Positions 49,271 to 59,800 of a DNA stretch of 64,000 nt are shown piece by piece (positions within the stretch are counted from its first letter, which is position 1; each line of letters starts with the position of its first letter). The notes under the pieces were generated by a model. That model worked only from the letters and a program-made list of their open reading frames with translations, made no database searches and was not told the origin of the DNA. The stretch spans positions 50,302,616 to 50,366,615 of the forward strand of contig CM072919.1 of NCBI GenBank assembly GCA_037013685.1, in the 5' to 3' direction. This DNA comes from Acridotheres tristis (lineage: Eukaryota; Chordata; Aves; Passeriformes; Sturnidae). A program made the position numbers and the translations under genes.

Positions 49271-50200
49271 GATATGTGATTAATCTACTTCAATGTCCTA
49301 GTAATAGAGGTTAAAAATTAATTTTAATGAGTGGACGAGTAGAATGAAAACCAAAATGAATCAGGCAAGAGTAGCCTTTATCAGTCTGGAACCTGAAAAC
49401 CTTTCTGCTGAAAGATACCCATACCCTTTTCTTCTTCCCACACTCACCTCCATTCCCAAATTCTCTACCTCCTCCTTGCCTGTGGTGCAAGAAGGAAGGT
49501 TGCAGTCAGTTCATCACACAGTCTCTGCCACTCTCTCCTCCTCACACTCTTCTGGTTCAGTGTGGGATCTCTCCTGTGGAAGACAATCTTCCCCAGTTTT
49601 CTCCAATGTGAGTCCTTCCCATAGGCTTCATTTCTTGATTAACTGCTCTGGCATGGGTCCTTTTCCCAAGGCCACAGATTTGCCAGGTTTGCCAGCAAAC
49701 CTACTCAGGCACAAAATCCTATCTCCATGAAGCCATAGGTCCAACCAGGAGCATAGTCTGGCATGAATTTCCCTATCTTTGGGCATTCCCCTGCTCCAGC
49801 GTGGGATCCTGCAAGTGCAGCAAGTGAACCTCTGCTCTGTGGGCACAGCTGCTTCACCATGGTCTTCACCAGAGGCTGCAGAGGTACCTCTGCTGCAGTG
49901 CCTGGACCACATTTTCCTCCTTCTCTCTACTAACCTTGGGGTTTTCAGAGCTCTTTCTCTCACATATTCTCACTCACTTCTGTGGCTGCAATTGCCCCAG
50001 TGCAGCAATGCTTCTCCCTTTCTCAAGTGTGTTTTCCCAGCAGCGCTGCTGCTCTGACTTGGCTTGGCTCTGACCAGGCACAGGTCCATCTGGGAGCTGG
50101 ATGGCACTGGCTCCATCAGACATTGGAGAAGCTTCTTGCAGCTTCTCAGAGAAACCACTCCTGTAGCCCCCTGCTTCCAAAACCTTGTCATGCAAACTGA
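49271..50200 (-). mobile_element. LTR-family-B upstream portion, minus strand
   Basis: Read on the minus strand from about 50,200, the sequence has repeated short motifs typical of this kind of bird LTR: CTCTGAGAAGCTGC, GGGAAAACACACTTGAGAAA, GTGAGTGAGAATATGTGAGA, GTGAAGACCATGGTGAAGC, several CCCAC(G/A)CTGGAGCAG-like units and GAGGAGAGAGTGGCAGAGAC. The CACGCTGGAGCAG-like motif recurs with variation, so the region holds a decayed internal tandem. It ends near 49,330, and 49,271-49,330 is ambiguous. Open frames of 73-128 codons over it are not supported as genes. Confidence 0.5.
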
Positions 50201-50620
50201 ATGATGATGATGTTAGCAAGAATTCTTGTTGTTATCATCATTATTATCACTATCACTATGAAAAGTAGGGAGAGAAGAACAAAACCTAAGAGAAACAAAC
50301 AGTGCACATTACAGCTTATTACTTCTGACCAGCTCCCAGCCTATCCTCAAGCAGTGATCAGCTATTCCTGGTCAACTCCTCCCCGATTATGTACTCTACA
50401 TGACATTCTGTATCATGGAATAGCCCTTTGGCCATGCTCCATACAAGATTCTTGCAGAGCTCCTCAGTGGCAGAAAATGTGACACAAAGAAGTTGACTCA
50501 GTGTTAACACAATTTAGCAAGAACCAAAACATCAGTGTGTTATCAACATTCTCATACTAAATCCAAAAAAAACAGCACTGCACCATCTACGAGGAAAAAA
50601 AATTAGCTCAATCCCAGCCT
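50201..50620 (-). mobile_element. LTR-family-A U3-like segment, minus strand
   Basis: On the minus strand the segment begins near 50,620 with GGCTGGGATTGAGC and continues with TTTTTTGGATTTAG, the GTTGATAACACACTGATG segment and an AAAGGGCTATTCCATGATAC segment. These line up with the U3 of the other family-A LTRs (compare GGATTTGTGATGAAAACAGT at 54,437 and TTGATAA/GGGATATTCCA landmarks). The 3' part is different from the other three copies and grades into a GAT/ATT-rich stretch at 50,200-50,260. It is a partial or recombinant copy. Confidence 0.55.
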
Positions 50621-51431
50621 ATTATAAATATATAGGCTATTAAAAGTAGATTTAGGAAATGTTAACATGAAAATTGGTTGTGAAAATTGTGAAGTTAAAA
50701 TAAGTAAAACTCATATTAGTTTGGATGGTTATATGGCAATTTTGTAAACTCCATAACTGATAATTTTTGTACATTTTTGAATATAATTTAAAAACATAAA
50801 ATGTGTAATAATTATTTTTTAATAATTCAATACTATTAAAAATATGCCCCAGAAATTATCTTATCCACATTTTCTTGATAACCAGCATTTCTGTGAGCAG
50901 TATTTTACTTGTGTATCTCAACAATGAGCTTTGGAAGAAAGGAGAAAAAGAATTTCCTAGTGGTTAAAAATGTTTTAGTATATCAGAAGCCGTACTTTGT
51001 GATGATTTGCTAACCGTAAGACAACTGTAATGAAGAGAAAATATGGCAGTGTGATAACTTGACAGCCACATTTATCTCTAGAGAGGGTTGTTTCATATCA
51101 GATCCCATCTTTAGCTCTATGAAAATGTACTATGATGGAAGGAATTCAAACACTAGGAGTGAAATCTACAGAGCACAATTTTTTTTGTTAGGTATCCAGC
51201 TAACAGACAAAGTTTTGTATCATTTTCCAGTTGCATAGTCACAAATCTTATGAAGTAGCAGGATCACTAGAACCAGGAAACATTTTATTTTATTCAATTT
51301 TCATAAACATTTAGACAGGCCCAAGAAGAAGGATGTAGTATTTAAGTAAGCAAAGCCATATGTAAATTAACATATATCTGAGTAAAGATAGTGTTCATAA
51401 TATTATCAAAATCATGCTGACCCAAATCAAA
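50621..51431. other. AT-rich sequence between retroelement fragments
   Basis: No viral or coding similarity was seen. It resembles ordinary flanking DNA, so the LTR pieces on the left and the gag fragment on the right need not come from one provirus. Confidence 0.5.
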
Positions 51432-51770
51432 TCAGGAACCACCTATTCCTTCCTGTTTATTTCGTCTTTGGTAAATTCGAAATGCCAGATATTGAGAAAA
51501 AATAGCCCAAAAAATTCCTGACCCAACTTTGCATTTCCATGCCAGCTGTCCTTCATGTCTGCATACAGGATAGCTCCTTCTTGGCTCCTTCTTAGCTGAA
51601 GGTTGCTGCTGTCTGTTGTTGAATGAGTTTGTATGTTTCTCAGAGGGCTCTTTTGGAATTTGCCATGGGGTTTGCCGGGATCCAGTTACAGTAGGGACAG
51701 CTCTGGGTGTTTCCATTCACTTTCTCCCTGATGAAGTGCTCTAGAGCTCCCGTTGATTTGTGAAGGGCAC
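51432..51770 (-). pseudogene. Decayed retroviral gag fragment with a broken zinc knuckle
   Basis: A 94-codon frame runs on the minus strand from 51,716 to 51,432. Residues 49-62 keep the exact spacing of a nucleocapsid CCHC zinc knuckle (CX2CX4HX4C), but with Tyr49 in place of the first Cys and Gln57 in place of His; Cys52 and Cys62 remain. The first change is TGT/TGC-to-TAT-like, the second one base from a His codon. A basic, Gln/Asn-rich stretch precedes the knuckle, as in many Gag proteins. Upstream, at about 51,660-51,760, a different frame is open, so a frameshift probably separates it from the knuckle. The product would not bind zinc normally. Gag assignment is from spacing and context only. 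Confidence 0.5.
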
Positions 51771-54392
51771 TTTGCAAAAATTAAAAAAGTAAAAATCCGC
51801 CTATGTGGAGCCAAATTAATCTACCATGAGACCTCAGCCCTCGATCTACATGCCTGGGCTCTTGATGGAGTTTGATAATACTGCCTCATAACCAAGAAAA
51901 GAAAGAACCAGTAGCTAGACAGACCAGTTTTCTGAACACCCTTATATTTGGATTCTTCTGGTGTTACTGAAAATTCCTTCTTTTTTAATGTATCCTTTTT
52001 AATTCAGGTGAGAAAAGAGATAAAATAATCTGGAAAAAAAAAAAAAAAGAAACATAACACAAAACAATCTAAAGCCCAGAATTTCAAGACCTTTCTTTAT
52101 TTCTCTTCCTCACTCTCTCTTTTTTTTTTTTTTTTAAATTTCCAAAGGAGCATTTCTGTTTTCCTTGCCACTGCACATTCAGAATATATAGCTGTGCATT
52201 AGAAGCTGATGATGAGACTTTTCACTTTCTGGCAGAAAAAAAGATAATTAGAGAGAGATTTTGAAAATGCTGGGGAATGACTCAAGAATAAGCAGAATCT
52301 GAGATTTTTTTTACATATCGAACATGCTCACTGCCTATGGTTATTACTCAAAGTGCAGCAGTTATGGTTTTCCAGGAAAATAAGTGAATATGCAGATATG
52401 AATGAGTTAATTTTAAACCATCCCTCAGTTATGTAAATGTATAAAATGTAGTGCCACTTTCTATTCTTATTACAATCGTGAGACTGTCACTATAATTGAT
52501 TAATTTTGTGCCATTCTTTCCCAGTGATCTCTTTGTCACAAGAATGAACTATCACAGAATTTTAATGCTGATTACATTTTAGTTTTCATAATGTATTCTC
52601 ATTTTCATTCTAGTGACAAAGGTTGGCACAAAATCAGACCATATTCATAACAAAGACTGCAAAAATAAAGCAGGAAACTATATAGAATCCATCTTCATGA
52701 CAATCTCAGAACAATGAGAACAGAAATATCACAAAACAAGACTCTTTGTTCTTGTGGCAGTCTTGGTATTGTAATATCACAATACTCTAAAATGCATCTC
52801 TGAACCTTTTGGATTGGATGTATTAAACTCATTGCAGTGTAAATATCCTTCACAATATTTTAAAAAAAAGAAGGTAGGAGAAAAAAATCTTGTACCAAAA
52901 TGTGACTTCTTAGAAATAGTCATGGGCAATGGAAAATACCTCTTAGCTGTTTGTAAATTCCTAAGCCTACCACTGAGTTACTGGCCAGAGGGAATGGGAA
53001 CAAACAAGATGGAAGAAAAACAATGGTTTTCCATGGAACCTTTACATCACAAACTAGTTGTCTCTTCCTGGACTTAGGGCAATTATTTTATAGACTGCTA
53101 ATATGTGGCAAAACTTTGAGTATCAAGAAGAACATTCAGTGAGTTAGAAATAGCAGCCATTTATTGAAGTTATGTGTTGTGAAGTTATGAATTATGCATA
53201 TTATCCAGGTTCTCTTATTTCTCTTTTCTGTGTATACTACTACCTCTGTTTCTTGATGGTCTTCTTTTAAACAGACCATTTCTATGATAATTCTTCCTAC
53301 ACTATGACTGCTTTGCCTGCATTGTCAATGGATTTACTGTTGTCAATACAATTGTGAACTTGCAGACCTCACATTTCTGGCCAGTGAGACTGTGCACAAG
53401 GAGAGCACATTGTGTCTCTTCCTGAAGACAGGGCTCCTAATGAAGTTGGGTGAAGATAGATACCTTTGTTCTTATCATCTTTCTTCTTGACTATAAGATG
53501 AGAATTTTCCCACCTACCTACTTTCTCTTAATGTATGAGACAGTATGGCAAGTGACTTCCACTTTGTTCACTACAGCCTCAACTTTAAAGCTGATTTGGC
53601 TACTATGTGTTCATTTCTTCTCCTCCCTGGCTGGGTCCTCAGTGGCCAAAGACAACTCAAACAGTTCTGGTGTCCTCTCAGCTGGTGGCTTAATATACCT
53701 GACAATAACACATTTGTCCTAAGAACACTCTCTGTCATTTAAGACAGCATTAGTGTGTAACCGAGTTCACTTGCTCACAGAAAAATCTTCACCAGAACTT
53801 TCTGAACCCTCTAGAGGAGAACTGTTACATGAACCTATCTCTTCTGAAATGGAACATGATAGCACTGTTATCAAATAGGAGTTTCATTGCTCCAGAGAGA
53901 TTGTTCAATATCACCCGGAGATGAAATGTGATCTAGTTCTTCAAAATCTGCCTCATATGGAGGTACTATAATAATTGATGAGTCTCAACATCTCTCTTCA
54001 ACACACAATAGAGTTGGAGAGTCATATTTATCATGCTGATCATATGCTTCTCAGTTAAAAGGAGACAGTACAAGACTGATAACTTCAACTGGCGTATGGA
54101 GCTTCCATGTTAGGGTTTTTTGTTAAGAAAATCTACAGCTGTCAAGGGTGGCAGAAAAGCCTTTTCCTGAAGGTCTGAGTATTCCTTAAAGTCCTCTGCA
54201 TCATAAATTCTGTGGGAAATAGACTAGAAATGTTGGTTGCAGAGTGGGCAACCTTCTTTGGTTTTTGACCATTCCTGGACAAAACAGAAGCAGAACCTTT
54301 AGAGCCAGTGTTCTAGTAGCCAGTCATGTCAAATCTGCTCAAACAGATAGGGCTTCAGGAGCAGGTCATCCCTGTGTAAGAGACATCAAGTA
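51771..54392. other. Intergenic sequence, no gene seen
   Basis: Holds a 15-A run (52,034-52,048) and a 16-T run (52,120-52,135) that face each other about 70 bases apart. The part from 53,300 to 54,390 is slightly less AT-rich and could be decayed retroviral interior next to the LTR at 54,393, but I recognise no motif. Open frames are 90 codons or shorter. Confidence 0.45.
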
Positions 54393-55105
54393 TACTGGCC
54401 TTACCCGGAATAAGTTTTTTCATAGCTGGTATGTTTTGGATTTGTGATGAAAACAGTGTTAATAACCACTGGAAGGATTTAATTGTTGCTGAGCATCATT
54501 TGCAGAGTCTCAAGGCACTTCCTGCTTCTCATACTACACCATCAGCAAGGAGGCTGGGGGTTCACAAATAGTTGGGAGTGATACAGCCAGGACAACTGAC
54601 CCTAAATGACAATAGGGATATTCCATACCATATCACAACACACTTAGCAATGAAAGCTGTAAGGAGAGGGAGAGGGAGAGGGAGAGGGAGAGGGAGAGGG
54701 AGAGGGAGAGGGAGAGGGAGAGGGAGAGGGAGAGGGAGAGGGAGAGGGAGAGGGAGAGGGAGAGGGAGAGGGAGAGGGAGAGGGAGAGGGAGAGGGAGAG
54801 GGAGAGGGAGAGGGAGAGGGAGAGGGTAACATTCTGAGTTATGACATTCCCAAGTAGAGTTGTGCAGAATGTAACTCTGCTTTCCTGGAGATGGCTGTGG
54901 ACTTGCCTGGTGATAGGAAGTACGGGATTAATTCCTTGTTTTGCTTTTCTTGTAGGTATCTCTTTGCTTTATTTATTAAACTGTGTTCATCTCAACCCAT
55001 GAATTTTCATGCTTTCAGCCTTTCGTCTCATTCTCCCTCTAGGGCAGATAAGCACAATTGCTTATTACTGGTTCTTAGTTGCCAGACAGGGTTAAACCAC
55101 AACGA
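54393..55105 (+). mobile_element. LTR family A copy, plus strand, with internal hexamer array
   Basis: The sequence follows the family-A order: TGGTATGTTTTGGATTTGTG, ACAGTGTTAATAACCAC, CTTCCTGCTTCTCATAC, GGAGGCTGGGGGTTCAC, a GGGATATTCCATACCAT segment, then a purine tract replaced by the long array at 54,664-54,826, then CTTTCCTGGAGATGGCTGTG, ATTAATTCCTTGTTTTGC, TTTATTAAACTGTGTTCATC, CTCAACCCATGAATTTTC and GGGTTAAACCACAACGA at the end. No viral interior follows: the next base begins a CR1 copy. No duplication of flanking bases was found, so the left edge is approximate. Confidence 0.8.
54664..54826 (+). repeat. (AGAGGG)27 hexanucleotide array inside an LTR
   Basis: 163 bases of uninterrupted AGAGGG, about 27 copies. 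The homologous place in the sibling LTRs (about 63,338-63,365, and the complement of 20,180-20,212) is a short non-repetitive purine stretch, so the array expanded from a purine-rich seed inside the LTR. On the plus strand GGG runs recur every six bases, allowing G-quadruplex formation. The Arg-Gly and Pro-Ser repeat frames over it are artefacts. Confidence 0.95.
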
Positions 55106-55565
55106 TCATAGAATCGTAGAATCTTAAGATCCTGGAGTCATAGAATGCTTTGGATCTGAAGTTTTATTCAGGATCATCTACTTCCCAGTCCCACTGCCAC
55201 GGGCAGGGAAACCTTTCATTCAGCCAGGTAGCTCAAAGCTGGCATCCATTCTGGCCTTGAACACTTCAGGGACGGGACATTCACAGTTTCTCTGGGCAAA
55301 ATCTTTCATTGTCTCGCTAGCATCACAGTAACAAATTACTTCTTAATATCTATCACAATTTCTCCTCTTACAGTTTAAAATCATTTTCCTCATCCTGCCA
55401 CTACACACCTTAAATAAAGGGCTCCTAAATCCAGGCTTCTAGAAGATCTACCCAGGGCCCTGTCTTCAGGTGTGTTCAGGTTAAACAACCCCACCTCTCT
55501 CATCCTGTCATTTTCGGGAGCTGTTTCAGAGTCATCCCCATGACACTCCTCCCGGAAGCTTATCT
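55106..55565 (-). mobile_element. CR1 LINE, 3'-end fragment, minus strand
   Basis: Starts with octamer units on the plus strand (TCATAGAATCGTAGAATC, again TCATAGAATGCTTTGG at 55,138), followed by the CCACTGCCACGGGCAGGGAA segment, GCTCAAAGCTGGCATCC, CCTTGAACACTTCAGGGACG, CTCTGGGCAAAATC, TCACAGTAACAAATTACTTC and AACAACCCCACCTCTCTCAT. This is the reverse complement of CR1 3' sequence extending further into ORF2 than the copy at 38.0 kb. It is 5'-truncated near 55,565 with broken coding potential. Its 3' end touches the family-A LTR with no bases between. Confidence 0.93.
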
Positions 55566-56694
55566 GTTGGCATCTGGTCTGACTTGTATTAGCTTAGGGC
55601 AAAATGTTATTCACTGCAAACTTTTAACTGCTGTGAAGTCATATTCAAAAGAAAGAGACAGAAAGATTATTACTCTTCCAGCAGGAAAATAAATTTAGGG
55701 TATAGAGAAAGTAATTTGTAACAATTGCCTCAAGATTTAAAAAGCAAACAGTAGCTAGCACAGAGAAGATCAAAAAATAACACAAACTACTTTGTTTGGA
55801 CTCTAGGAAAAACAGTTTATAAGTACAGGTGTCATGACTAAATTTCATCCCAATATAAAAAAAATGGAAAGGCTCTGAAAAGTATCCAGACTTAGGAATT
55901 CTGTTTCTAGAAAACCTACTCTGACCAGCGAAGTAATAATCTGCCGTCTCTAACAATAGTAAGACTTTCTTCATTTTTAGGTAGAGGTTCTCGTTTGCAG
56001 CACCTCCTCTTTCTGAGGAATGCAGTAGACTGCAGGATCATGTATTCACAGAAGTCCTAAATCAGTTGTTCTCTTCTGTAGGCAGGCATGGCAGAAACAG
56101 CAACTGATACCTCTTACCACCCAAAAAACTGGTGTTCTTTCCATTCTTAGAAGGCCAGACACTGGTGTTTGTTTTTTCTGACTTTTAAAATTTATATTCT
56201 TCACTTTTTACTTCTACATTGATCTTGTCCTACTGATCCTATTTTTCCACTGTCCTGTTTTTCTTACACAATGTTCAGCAGCTGTGTTATCTCTGTGGAC
56301 TCTCTGCAAAGCTCCTCAGGGATTAGGCGCACCAACAACTAGCTGGAAATTGATCTTCTGGGCAGTTCTCCTGGGAGTCAGAATTCTGTAGCTTCTGTAC
56401 TGCTTGAGCAATATCACAGAATAAAAATGCTTCACCACAGAAGAAGGCCTATTGAAAATGAAGAAGAAAAGCAACAGATGGACACAGCAAGGCCTATGGT
56501 CAGAGCAGATATAAATTGCAGTTTTAGGTGGAGTGTGTATCATACTGGCATATGTAAAGACTTCTCTGTCTTCAACACGTTTAAATGATTGAAATGGTTC
56601 AGTAGGAGTCTTATGTGATAAGTATCGTGATACATGTGATAAATATTTCCAGAAGAAACCAATGTTTACATATTAAAAATGATTTAATTCCATC

Positions 56695-56830
56695 CCTATA
56701 GAAAACAAAACAAATAAAACAAACTCCCCTCAAAAAACAAAAAGAACCCCCCCAAAAAATAAACAAAAAACCTAAAGCAAACAAAATAACCCCCAAAACC
56801 AAAAACAACAACAAACCAGAAAACCAAATA
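56695..56830 (+). repeat. A/C-rich low-complexity tract
   Basis: About 135 bases of A and C with runs of CCCC (for example 56,748-56,754) and AAACAAAC-type motifs, nearly free of G and T on the plus strand. Same class as 28,138-28,200; on the minus strand it reads like the T/G tracts at 31.0 and 39.9 kb. Confidence 0.85.
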
Positions 56831-59800
56831 TTTATCCTAAAGTACCAGTCTTAAAATTCTTCTGGTCCTGTACTGTTCATATACCATCTGGATCTACCTT
56901 ATTGAGCCAGCCACCCTGGCTAGTACTGGTGGACCACACATAGAGATTGTAAGCCATGGTAAAGCATCTCCAGAGATGCTTTCCACTCTAAATTAGTCAA
57001 GGACTTAATAACTATAGCACAAGCAACCACATGTCATTCCTACACTCATACTCAGTTATTCAGTGCCTTTGAATGTAGTCAGACTGTCAGTTTTACTCCA
57101 GTTATAAGTCCATTTTAACCTAAATTTAGATATCCATCTTAAGCTCAGGAGTTATGAGTTTGTGGAAATGAGTGACCAAGTCACTTACCCAAAATTCATC
57201 AAGCCATCTTTTGCAGCAAGTAAAGAAGCAGGTTGTAACCATGTGCTTAAAACTGGGCAAAAAATTTTGACATACAGACAGAAAATGTGCAGGGACACAC
57301 AGACACAGGCACACACACAGATAGACAAAAGCTGTGGGTTTGTCCTTTGCAATGAGTGCATCTAAAATTGTGTATTCTGTTCTGTGTGTAATTTCTCCTA
57401 AGTGGCCCTTCATACAAACATCAATGTCAAAACACTGGAAATACTTAACATGAGAAGCAGTTACATCACAAAAAGTGAGGCTGGTCCAGAAGATCTGTCT
57501 TTGGAGTTGCATTTTTCACATTCTAAGCAGCCAAGAATACAATTACATAGTAGCAGTACATTTCATTTTAAAAAAAGGTAGAGCAAACCCTACCTAAATA
57601 TTAGTAGATAGAGAGGATATATAATTTCCCCAATTAGAAAAGAATCTTGAAACAACAACAAAGATAACATTTACATTGTAACTGTGCACATGCAAGATTT
57701 TGACATCCAAATGTTTATATTCATGACATTTTTAAGCAGTCATAGGAATGAAATTCTCTCACCCTTTCAGGCAAAAACAAGATGTTATAGAAACATACAA
57801 ATTTCTCTAATTTCTGTTCTGCTTAAAAATCTTTAGCTTTTTTCTGATAGAAACAACATTTACTGTTGCAGAACCCCATGATTTCTCTGTTTTCACTATC
57901 AAATTTAAGAAGAGATGTAAAATCTTCCTTTTATGATATCAATGGTGAATTTTTAAAATCTATTTATAAAACTTTATCAAACTGTAGTTTGGATAACTAG
58001 GTTTTAAGTAATATATTTCATATGACTAATAAATTATGCAATTAATTACAAGAATATGTTGTGCATTAAACCTCAAAATTATTGTATTACATAGCAAACA
58101 GTATAAATTGTGAGCAAAATTATTTTGTGAAATCCTGCTTTAACTTAGGTTATTTTTATGCACATAATCTTCCATCTTGCAGGAATATAATGAATAGCTG
58201 ATCCTTCAGTGAAGTCAGCAAAAAGTCCAGTGTGAGTCTCAGTTATACCTGTCATATTAACCCTTGGATAAAATGACTGCAGGTTATTTTTATGATAAAA
58301 TGAAGACTTGATAAAAGTATATGGATGGCAAACATGTTTTAATTTAGATTAATAAATAATAGATAATATTAACAACATCTGACTGTCTGGAATCATGATT
58401 GATATTTTTATTTTCAAGAATACCTGCATATAAAATATTTTTCATTCTTTTTATCTTTTTCAAATTTATAATGGATTTTTTTGTATGTAAATATATTAGG
58501 TTTTTTCCCCCCAGTGACTGCTGATATAGGTTATTTATGAAATTTCATGAAACTTTGAATATAGAGTATTGATAACTAATATAAAAAAAAATAACGTTTG
58601 TCATATGGTGATATCCTTGAAAGATATAAAATTGAAATGAGAATTACTAAAATCTAATTTTCACAACTATTTTTTTTTAGTGAATTTGTCATCTTCAATA
58701 ATCTGAAATGTTAGCATCTCATTAGTCTAAGGTCATTGTCCTTAAGATCTTAAGGGTCTTTTAATTATTGCATTATTTTTATAATCTGATATTTACAATC
58801 ATTTTGTGCAGAAAAAACAAAACCTTTTAGTCAAATATTTTTTCTAGACTGAGTGCAAATAGCAACATGAAGAATTTATGACATTATTATCACTATTCTT
58901 TTAGAAAGTTTGTTTTCAGTTCCCTTTTGGATAATTTTTTCGCCTCTGTTACTCAGTCTTTTAACAGTCTTCCTGATCCAATACTAATGCAAATTACATT
59001 GTCCTGTTTTGTGACTTTTCTGCACTTATCACTCAACTATAGCCTGGATTCACAGATATTTGTTTTTATTTTATTTTTTTTCTTTTTAATCACTAATGAA
59101 TTTGCAGCTAACCTATGGCTTCAGCCATGGAAAGTTGCCTTTGGTATCATTGATGTATGCATTATGCTGATAAGTACCATGGTTCATTTTCCTCTTGGGT
59201 AAGCACAGTTAAAAAAGAAAGGCGGGGGGGAGAGAAAGAGAGAAGCTCTCAGACTAATAATTACTTTAGCCTGAGACAAGGATGGCAAAACACACTAGAT
59301 TGCTTTCTAACATTCAGTTATGTGTAATGAAATATGGCTGCTTCAGGACAAAAAATGTGTGATAGCTTCTGTCATTTTAGTGTTATTTCACTGGATTCCT
59401 CAAAACTGCATTTCATTCAACATTATCAGTGTGATAATGTTTTAATTAAAGCGCAAATCTTGGCCCTATGATGAATTCTTTCCTAACATCAAAAGGACTG
59501 TCCCTTGTATTCTGAGTGTCATCATTTTATATTACATTTTCATTTGTTAGTTCATCAGTGTGAACGGAGTGTCCTAATATGTAAAGAATCGTTCGTCATG
59601 ATTCAGTGATCTAACAAGTCTTGTTGAAAAGTGAACTGATTAGCAAAAATAAAGAAGATTTCAACCTTCTGGAACATATTATGAAATAAATTTTATACTC
59701 AAGAGTATTTGGATAGGAACGACTTCTGATACATATTTTGCTGTATCATACAAGATCTGAAAAGGAAAAAAATATACACAAATATTTAATTCCTTGCTAG

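Noticed and set aside
49344..50482. Several 70-128-codon frames on both strands as genes
   Set aside because: They overlap each other on opposite strands inside LTR-like sequence with internal short repeats.
54572..54832. Arg-Gly repeat protein (plus) and Pro-Ser repeat protein (minus)
   Set aside because: Direct products of the AGAGGG array within an LTR; no unique coding sequence beyond it.
57126..57512. 128-codon minus-strand open frame as a gene
   Set aside because: It runs through a CA/GACA-rich patch that yields Cys/Leu/Val repeats, and no known domain was recognised.
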